Source: Paramoeba atlantica
Lineage: Eukaryota > Discosea
Length of the DNA: 64,000 bases
Direction of reading: 5' to 3'
NCBI GenBank assembly: GCA_977017575.1
Contig: CDRNVI010000151.1
Span: 103,657 to 167,656 of the forward strand
This document shows, in pieces, positions 57,856-64,000 of the stretch (its first letter is position 1; each line of letters begins with the position of its first letter). The notes under the pieces are model-generated. The model worked only from the letters and a program-made list of their open reading frames with translations. It had not been told where the DNA came from and made no database searches. The position numbers were made by a program, and so were the translations under genes.

Positions 57856-58942
57856 TCTCTTCTTTTTAAAAATATTCAAACTCACCTTGGGAAGAGTGGA
57901 ATGCAAAGTTTTGAAATGCCATAAAGTATAAGAGAGTCCCTAAACCCCAAACATCAGTTCTTTCGTCAAGTTCAAGTCCAGGTCGAATGTCAAAGAGTTC
58001 GACAGGACGACATGAGGGGGTAATGTGGGTTTCTGCCTCTTCTTGTAGTATCGCCGCATCTGATTTACTGGAAACTTTGATTCGAGCTGCCGAAACAGAA
58101 CCAAAATCCATAATGAGGCATTGAGGAGTCGGATCAGAGGTTAAGAGAACGTTGGCTGCTTTGATGTCTCGAACTGCCAAAGGGGGATCACGTGAATGAA
58201 ACTGAAAAGAGAAGAAAAAGATTGTCAAAAAAAAACAAACAAACAAAGAGGAATCCTTTCGATTCAACGAAGGAAGAAAGAAAGCGCACCAACCTCTAAG
58301 ACACCCTCGCATATTTGGAGGAAAAGTTGGAGGACTTCTTTTTCTGTGAAAGTTTGTTCTTTTTTGGTGGATGAAAAAAGAGAGGAGTTAGTTGTTAAAA
58401 AAAATAAAAACTTTTTCAAAAGAGAAAAAGACTACCTTTCGCTTTCAATTCATTCACTAAATCATGTAGAGTCTTTGGATACGAATGAAAAAGGAGGTAA
58501 ACTTCATTCCCAATCGAACGTTGTGTTGGGCAAATGTGATAGTCAAGAAGTCTGAAATCAAAACAATCTAAGACTTCTCAAATAATTATTGTATTTTTGT
58601 TGTTGTTGATTTCAAAAAAAAACCTGAGAATATGTTTGTGATCTTCTTTTGAGAAGAGTTGATAAATTTCAATTTCATGTTTTGCTGCAGTAAGTTGCTC
58701 TTCCTAAAAAAAAAATCCCCCAAGAATCAAAAAACAAAAAATCAAAAAAATCCATTTTTGAAGAAGAATCAAACCTCTTGGCAAATGAGCCTTTTGACAG
58801 CATAATCCTTGGTCGAAGAACGAGAATCACTTGCTCGAAAAACAAACGAAAACCCTCCTTCAGCAATCAGCTCGTGAATTGTCACTGGACCATGATTTGG
58901 AAATGGGATGACGTTTGATCCACCAGACAAACACCCTCCCAT
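57603..58942 (-). CDS. STK16/NAK-family protein kinase with N-myristoylation motif, multi-exon
   Basis: Start MGGCLSGGSN at 58942: Gly2 for myristoylation and Cys4 for possible palmitoylation, as in STK16, implying Golgi or plasma-membrane attachment. Kinase motifs: loop AEGGFSFVF, lysine YAVKRL, catalytic loop AVRDIKAANVLL (Val instead of His in HRD), DFGSVSAARI, then LDERTDVWGLGTLLYFMAF, which is close to the STK16/AAK1/GAK family. The C-terminal exon GSVSLAVLSGITSFPEVGQF ends FSQRE, TAA at 57605-57603. Seven or so exons, with a (CT)n tract in the last intron. Targets unknown. Confidence 0.87.
57821..57852. repeat. CT dinucleotide microsatellite
   Basis: About 15 uninterrupted TC/CT units in the last intron of the STK16-like gene. 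A similar tract is at 34240-34263 in the Kelch-FN3 gene. Confidence 0.9.
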
Positions 58943-59148
58943 TTTTTCAACCTCTCATTTGTTTCGAGAAAACACAAAAGGAGGAAAACACTGGGAATTG
59001 CCAAGAAAAAAAAGAAAGACTTTTCAGCGATGCAAAATTACAAAAAACGTTGAATTTGACCTTGCAAAATCACTCTCTCTAATTTTTTTTTCGTTTTTTC
59101 CTTTTCTTTCGACGGTTTGGTTTTGTGTTTTTTTCTTGGTGGTTGGGA

Positions 59149-60594
59149 ATGGCTTCCGAAGTTCGTACTCATTCTTTGACTGGACCAACGTTAAATGAAG
59201 TTCGAGAAGCTTTTGAACGTTTGGATCCTTCTCTTGTGGAACAAATTGTTCTTATGATGTATGGTCAAAAGTCCAAAATGTATTCAAAGGTCTTTCTTTT
59301 CTCTTCTCTTCTTTCTTTCTTTCTCTCCAAATTTCTTTCTCTTTTTCGTTTTTGATCTTTCTTCTTTTTTTGTTTCTGTTGTCCCTTTTACCAACCAAAA
59401 AAACAAAAAAAGGATCAAAAAGCTATGATCAACTTATTAATGCAAGGAGTTATTCATATCTGTGTTTCATTACTTGTTGGTTCAATAAGTCCAACTGATT
59501 TTCCTTCTTTTGCTGAAACACTTGAACTGTCCTCTTTGGGACAATCTCAAGAAACACTTCGAGAGATGAAAGGTGTTTCTCTTTTTTTCTGAAAGAAAAA
59601 GAAAGAAAAAGAAAGAAAAAGAAAGAAAAAGAAAAAGAAAGAAAAAGAAAGAAAAGGGGAGAAAAGGGAGAAAAGGAAATGAAAACAAAAAAAGTTGTAT
59701 TCATTTTTTTTTTTTTTTTAATTTTCCAGCTAAAATTCTTTCGATGGGTGTTGGTGAATTTTTTGAAACAAAACTTGATTCTTCAAAGCTCGAGTATTTA
59801 CACTCTCTTTTCAAACTTCCTGAAACCAAAGATATTCAACGTATCCAGGTTTGGGGATTTCATTTTCACTTTCTTTTCTTTTCTTTTCTTTTTGGAAGGG
59901 GTGTGGATAAAAAGAAATTAACATTTTCATTCCAGATTGTTGATGAACTTTTGCTGAGAGGAGTTCAAAGAACCCTTGATTTCCTTTCTGTTCCACTTTT
60001 AAAAGAAATTGCATCAGATAGTAAATTTAAGGGACCGAAGTCCATTTTGGTTATTTTTTTCAAATTCCTTTCTCTTAATTGTGCCACAAAATTTCTCAAG
60101 AGTTTATTCTAAAAATTTAAATTTGAGATCTTTTTTAAAGAGATTACCTCATTCTCATTTTATTTTTATTCAAGGTTGATCGAATTCTCCAAATATTTTT
60201 TCAACTCCGTCCTCTGACAGAAGAAGAGGGAACACCCACAACCAAGAAACGAAAAAGGGGTCAATCTGGAGAAGCAACACAAGCACAAACACCACAACCA
60301 CCAACCAAGTCAAGAAGAAGACAATCGAAAGCTTCTGATTCCGAAGATGGGTCAGAAGAAGAAGAAGGGCGAGAGGTTGGAGTTTTACCTGATGGTACAA
60401 TTCCTGGAACTGAAGTTTGGACACTTGATCGTCTTGTCCCTGGTTTGAATCAAACAACAATCTTCACACATTATAATATGATTGATCTTAAGGCTTTTTG
60501 TAAAAAGCATTCGATTGCTCCTACTGGGAAGAAAAGTGCTGTGATTAAGCGTATTCTTCAATATTTTGACAGTCAAGAAAAAGGGAAAAGTTAA
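59149..60594 (+). CDS. SAP-domain protein, multi-exon
   Basis: Start MASEVRTHSLTGPTLNEVRE. The N-terminal 180 residues are helical and unrecognised (LDPSLVEQIVLMMYGQKSK, MGVGEFFETKLDSSKLEYLH, LLLRGVQRTLDFLSVPLLKE). Then a basic, nuclear-type linker (KKRKRGQS, KSRRRQSK, acidic SEEEEG). The C-terminal SAP-like motif reads YNMIDLKAFCKKHSIAP then GKKSAVIKRILQYF, a helix-turn-helix that binds A/T-rich DNA or RNA. Stop TAA 60592-60594. Six exons, with pyrimidine-rich introns and a GAAAGAAAAA repeat at 59592-59660. A chromatin or RNP role is inferred from SAP and linker only. Confidence 0.75.
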
Positions 60595-60812
60595 CAAGAG
60601 GATTTTGTTTCTCTCTCCAACATTTTTTTTTTTTTCAACAATAGTGTCAACTCAATTTGTATTTTGTTTCACTAACTAAAAAATGTAAATAATATCTCTC
60701 TGATTTCTCTCTGATCACACCAACAACAACCATAATTTGTTCAAATTTTTTTTGGGAGAATTTTTTTTGTTCAAAAGAGATTGAGAGAAAAGAAATTCAA
60801 GAGGGTTTTTGA
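60595..60812. other. Short convergent spacer
   Basis: 218 bp between two gene 3' ends; A/T-rich, nothing recognised. Confidence 0.5.
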
Positions 60813-61454
60813 TTACAACGGAAATAAAACAGATGCAAAGATTTCATACCCCCTTCGGTTCAAATGAACTTCATCATCGAAAAGTGCTTTGATTTGTTTT
60901 GGGGGTGGGCCTTTTGAAAATGTCCTTTCTTGAAAGTCATAAACAAAAACATCTCTCTTTTTCATTTCAATCCGTAAGTATTTCGAAAAATCAATACAAA
61001 CCGAAACAACTTGTTCTTCTGTCAGTTTTTTCACTTTTTTACTTGCGACTGGTGTATCTGTCACTTCCACTACAACACCATCCCCAACCTCTTTCTTTAC
61101 CAAATCGACAAGAAACCCAACTTTCTCAGCAACTACTTGCGGCTTTTGTCCATTTGTAATATTATTTCCACCAGCCACAATAACAACCTTCTTCAAATTG
61201 GGAGAATGGCCAAAGAGTCCCTGTTCGACACGCCAAACCATATGTTCAACTTGATCTCCTCCAACACCAGCAACAGCAACTTTTCGAGGAAGAAGTCCTT
61301 TCCCAGTTGTTAAGAAACGTTCAAAATGAGAAGATCCAAACAAGATTGTTTCCACATCTTGGTTCGTTTTCAAATCTTCGATATGTTTTGTATGTGTCTC
61401 GGAAGTTCTGGGACGTGTTTTGCCAACCAAATTGATACCTTGAGCAGCTGCCAT
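60813..61454 (-). CDS. SGNH/GDSL-type hydrolase similar to PAF acetylhydrolase catalytic subunit, single exon
   Basis: 213 residues. Start MAAAQGINLVGKTRPRT. SGNH blocks: ILFGSSHFERF (nucleophile Ser in a GSS context rather than GDS), GVGGDQVEHMVWRVEQGLF (block with the oxyanion Gly), VIVAGGNNITNGQ (Asn), and DDEVHLNRRGYEIF (Asp and His). The GGD...H..WR..-GL spacing is that of PAFAH1B2/3. No signal peptide, so probably cytosolic. It likely hydrolyses an ester of a small lipid or carbohydrate; substrate not inferable. Confidence 0.85.
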   Translation of the reverse strand: MAAAQGINLVGKTRPRTSETHTKHIEDLKTNQDVETILFGSSHFERFLTTGKGLLPRKVAVAGVGGDQVEHMVWRVEQGLFGHSPNLKKVVIVAGGNNITNGQKPQVVAEKVGFLVDLVKKEVGDGVVVEVTDTPVASKKVKKLTEEQVVSVCIDFSKYLRIEMKKRDVFVYDFQERTFSKGPPPKQIKALFDDEVHLNRRGYEIFASVLFPL

Positions 61455-61891
61455 TTTCTTCAAAAGAATTTTTTGACTTGGAAAAGATGTGTGTGTGTGT
61501 GTCGCGGCTGGTTTGTTTGAGGAGAATGGTTGACCAGAAGAGAGTTCGTTGCAAAAGGGAAATGTCAACGAACACTGAAAAGCTCAAAATAAAAAGTGTT
61601 TCTTTTTTCTCGGATTTTTGCGAATTTGTTTTTTGAGATTCCCCAAAGAAAGAGAGAGAGGAAAGGGGAGAGAGAGTCAAGAGGGAAAGAGAGGAGAGGG
61701 GAGAGGGAGGTTGGCTCTTTGCCGCTTTTCTTTTTGTAAGAAAAAAATATTGTTTTCCCTCACTTTTTCCTCCATCTCTCTTCTCCTTTTCCTTTTCCTT
61801 TTCCTTTTCTTTCACTTATTATTGTCTGAGTTTTAATATTCTACAAGAAAAAGGCAAACAAAAGTATTTTTTCAAGAAGAAGATCAGATCC
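61455..61891. other. Intergenic spacer between two minus-strand genes
   Basis: 437 bp with a GT microsatellite (61490-61502) and purine/pyrimidine low complexity. It holds the SGNH hydrolase promoter and the 3' region of the glycosyltransferase; no gene seen. Confidence 0.5.
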
Positions 61892-63745
61892 TCAAGAAAT
61901 GGAACTGAACTCCATGGGTGATCGTTCAATCGCTGTCACTGTGTATGGAGGATGAAGGAGTTTAGCAACATCCAACCAAGCAGTGCGTAACAAATCCATT
62001 GGCAAAGAGTTTTCATTTTCTCCCCAAGGTTTTTTCCCATTAAAGTGGATGATGTGCGCATTTTCAATGGCATCCTTTTGAAAAAAGGGTGTTTTTGCAT
62101 CTTTCCAGTAAACTTGATACCCAAACCCAAGGGATTTCCACTTCTGATAGAAGTAATGGCACAAGAAACTCTGATCTTCCACTCGAAAACCACAACGATA
62201 GTCCGCGTCGTCGAAGTGTTTAATCATGTCAGCAAGCAGTTTTGGAGATGGATCAAGCACAATAACTCCAGCATTGAATTCGTGCTTTATACTTGGACGC
62301 TCCGGACAAGCTGATAAAGCAGGAGTGACAGATTTATCTAACAAAGGCGCAATGGATTTGAGAGCAAAGGTGTCAGCATCCATGTATACAACGCGATCCA
62401 AATAATCAAGACCAAAGATATTAAGTTTCGTAAACATCATCCATTGGTTGTCTTTGTAACGCGATTTAAAACCGATATGGTGACTTGTGAGGTTCTTGTT
62501 TGCATACGAAAAATCAAGCAACATCCCTTCAGAACGGAGCAAGTTCCGCGCTCCCCACGACAACCCAAAGTCCAGAACAACAAAGAGAGTGTTGCTGTTG
62601 AGTGAATTAGTGTCCAACAAACTTCGATACAACACACGAACACCTGGCACATAGTTATCATTCAAGACAAACGTCACTACAGCATTCCGAGCAGGCGAGA
62701 GAATCGGATCCCAAAAGTCGTTGACCATCTTGCGATCTTTTAAACAAACACACCCAAAATCTGTTTGGCATTTCTTCAATGATGGTGATATTTTCGTGTC
62801 AAAGGATTTTGGTGGCAAATTCATTGGAGAGTGGGTGATAACTTTGTCAAAAAGCAGATTAGACCAAGAAATAACCCTTTCCTTCTCAACAAATATTCCT
62901 AAAAGTTGCGCAATCACAATTTGGTCAGGCCAATGGTTACGGTGAACACCTTGTTCATGAACAACTAAATTCTTAGAGAGTCGACGTAAAAGAGGGTCTC
63001 GCCAATCTGACATCTTGAAAATACCGAAATTTCCTGCATAAGCTGTTCGTGGGTTGATATCTCGAAGATGTTTTGGGGTGATTCTATATTTCCGAATGAA
63101 ACGTCCAAGAGCTTCAGGAAGTCCTTCTACACAATCAGCCGCACTTTCTAACGTGCATTCATGATACACATAAGCACCATTTTGATCACGAGCTCTCTCA
63201 AAAAGATCAAATGGCATAAGTTTCTCAAAGTATAAATCTGTGTCGAGTTGCATCACATAATCAAAACGATCCAACACTTCATGTTCAATAAAACCATAGA
63301 GTCGAAATGCATTCATAAAAGGATATCCTTCTCGCCACCTTCTTCCTGCACAATCCCCATACACAGCGCCTGGTGGATCGTTTTTTCTCCATGAAGGTGT
63401 GTGGAAAGATGGGTGGTTCGAGACATCAACAAATTTGATTGTGTTGGAAATTGTCGCTGTTTTGGTTCTCCAACTTGATAGTTTTGAAGAAATGCCAGAG
63501 TGAAACACTATCAGACTGACCTGAGAGGATGTTTTGTCGTATGGTTTCAGATAGTTTTGGATTACGAGTTTCAGCGAGTTTTGGAACTGTCCAAATCGTT
63601 TTTCGATTATTTTGTCTTCATCTCCAGGGCCAGCACTCAACAACCATACAATAGCATCAACATTGTTGGTTGATTCAAGAAGATTCACGCTCACAAACAA
63701 GAAGAACACCGAGAGGAACAAAAACATTTTCTTCCAACCAAACAT
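61892..63745 (-). CDS. Two-domain secretory-pathway glycosyltransferase: GT15-like N-half plus GT8/glycogenin-like C-half, single exon
   Basis: 617 residues. Start ATG at 63745 (MFGWKKMFLFLSVFFLFVSV), an N-terminal hydrophobic signal anchor. The first half (about 30-340) has SFHTPSWRKNDPPGAVYGDC, YPFMNAFRLYGF and YVMQLDTDLYFEKLMPFD, resembling Kre2/Mnt1-type alpha-1,2-mannosyltransferases (GT15). The second half (about 355-600) has TFVLNDNYVPGVRVLYRSLL, VVYMDADTFALKSI (DxD), FNAGVIVLDPS and IIHFNGKKPWGE, the pattern of glycogenin-like GT8 enzymes. Likely a Golgi membrane enzyme adding two sugars in turn; donors unknown. No intron. Confidence 0.85.
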   Translation of the reverse strand: MFGWKKMFLFLSVFFLFVSVNLLESTNNVDAIVWLLSAGPGDEDKIIEKRFGQFQNSLKLVIQNYLKPYDKTSSQVSLIVFHSGISSKLSSWRTKTATISNTIKFVDVSNHPSFHTPSWRKNDPPGAVYGDCAGRRWREGYPFMNAFRLYGFIEHEVLDRFDYVMQLDTDLYFEKLMPFDLFERARDQNGAYVYHECTLESAADCVEGLPEALGRFIRKYRITPKHLRDINPRTAYAGNFGIFKMSDWRDPLLRRLSKNLVVHEQGVHRNHWPDQIVIAQLLGIFVEKERVISWSNLLFDKVITHSPMNLPPKSFDTKISPSLKKCQTDFGCVCLKDRKMVNDFWDPILSPARNAVVTFVLNDNYVPGVRVLYRSLLDTNSLNSNTLFVVLDFGLSWGARNLLRSEGMLLDFSYANKNLTSHHIGFKSRYKDNQWMMFTKLNIFGLDYLDRVVYMDADTFALKSIAPLLDKSVTPALSACPERPSIKHEFNAGVIVLDPSPKLLADMIKHFDDADYRCGFRVEDQSFLCHYFYQKWKSLGFGYQVYWKDAKTPFFQKDAIENAHIIHFNGKKPWGENENSLPMDLLRTAWLDVAKLLHPPYTVTAIERSPMEFSSIS

Positions 63746-63802
63746 TACCAAAAAAAAAGAAAAAAAATTCTTTTTTCAAAGTGTCGTTTTCTCTAAAAAC
63801 GT

Positions 63803-63958
63803 CAGCAAGCTCTGGAACGATTCTCTCTCTCTCTCTTTCTCTCTTGCGAGGAAGGAGGAAAGAAGGGATTTTGAAAGAATCAGCAAGCTGTGGAACGATT
63901 CTCTCTCTCTCTCTTTCTCTCTTGAGACGAGGGAGAAAAGAAGGGATTTCGAAAGAAA
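63803..63958. repeat. 78-bp tandem duplication
   Basis: Two direct copies, starting CAGCAAGCTCTGGAACG at 63803 and CAGCAAGCTGTGGAACG at 63881. Each is followed by a CT-rich tract and an AGAAGGGATTT-containing tail. It lies upstream of the glycosyltransferase start codon, in its promoter region or the next gene's end. Confidence 0.85.
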
Positions 63959-64000
63959 GAGCTTTTTTTGATGAAGAAAACGTGTTTGTTCCTCTCGGTG

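Overview
This is nuclear DNA from a gene-dense, intron-rich eukaryotic microbe. Most genes are split by GT-AG introns that are strongly pyrimidine-rich on the coding strand, and TAA, TAG and TGA all serve as stops. Intergenic DNA is short and full of A/T microsatellites. A cytochrome c1 gene with an intact heme motif implies aerobic mitochondria. Kelch/FN3, RhoGEF, RhoGAP, ArfGAP and LIM proteins suggest a motile, amoeba-like or related protist. I cannot name the species from sequence alone.

Layout, left to right. 99-4642 (+): the 3' part of a USP47/USP40-like deubiquitinase. 4706-5858 (-): a ChaC-type gamma-glutamylcyclotransferase. 6035-6107 (+): elongator tRNA-Met. 6228-6927 (-): a VMA21-like V-ATPase assembly factor. 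7255-24426 (+): an intronless 5,723-codon Prp8 gene carrying seven inteins. 24815-26686 (-): a STE-type kinase fused to a PX domain. 27206-28631 (+): a small three-repeat protein and an ankyrin protein. 28886-30741 (-): an unrecognised gene. 31386-34769 (+): a Kelch-FN3 protein. 35918-36520 (+): a PHO80-like cyclin. 37004-40161 (-): a RhoGAP. 40428-46345 (-): a CH-DH-PH-PH-ArfGAP-PH signalling protein. 46797-48310 (+): cytochrome c1. 48699-51816 (+): Pelota/Dom34. 52145-56356 (-): exportin-2 (CSE1), with a 5S rRNA gene inside one intron. 57105-57413 (+): a LIM protein. 57603-58942 (-): an STK16-like kinase. 59149-60594 (+): a SAP-domain protein. 60813-61454 (-): an SGNH hydrolase. 61892-63745 (-): a two-domain glycosyltransferase.

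The outstanding feature is Prp8. After removing the inteins the extein is about 2,366 residues, the normal Prp8 length, so some 3,357 residues (about 59% of the translation product) must be removed by protein splicing. Six inteins look like one lineage spread over six sites. The seventh, in the RNase H-like domain, is a different type. Three keep both LAGLIDADG acidic residues; four have lost one by a single-base-compatible change. Here one core spliceosome protein depends on seven self-splicing events, while the gene itself has no spliceosomal intron.

The rest is a housekeeping and signalling neighbourhood with no evident operon-like logic. Small GTPase regulation is the one recurring theme (RhoGAP, RhoGEF/ArfGAP). 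Exon limits were read by eye from splice-site consensus and protein homology; those stated as exact are the ones checked base by base.
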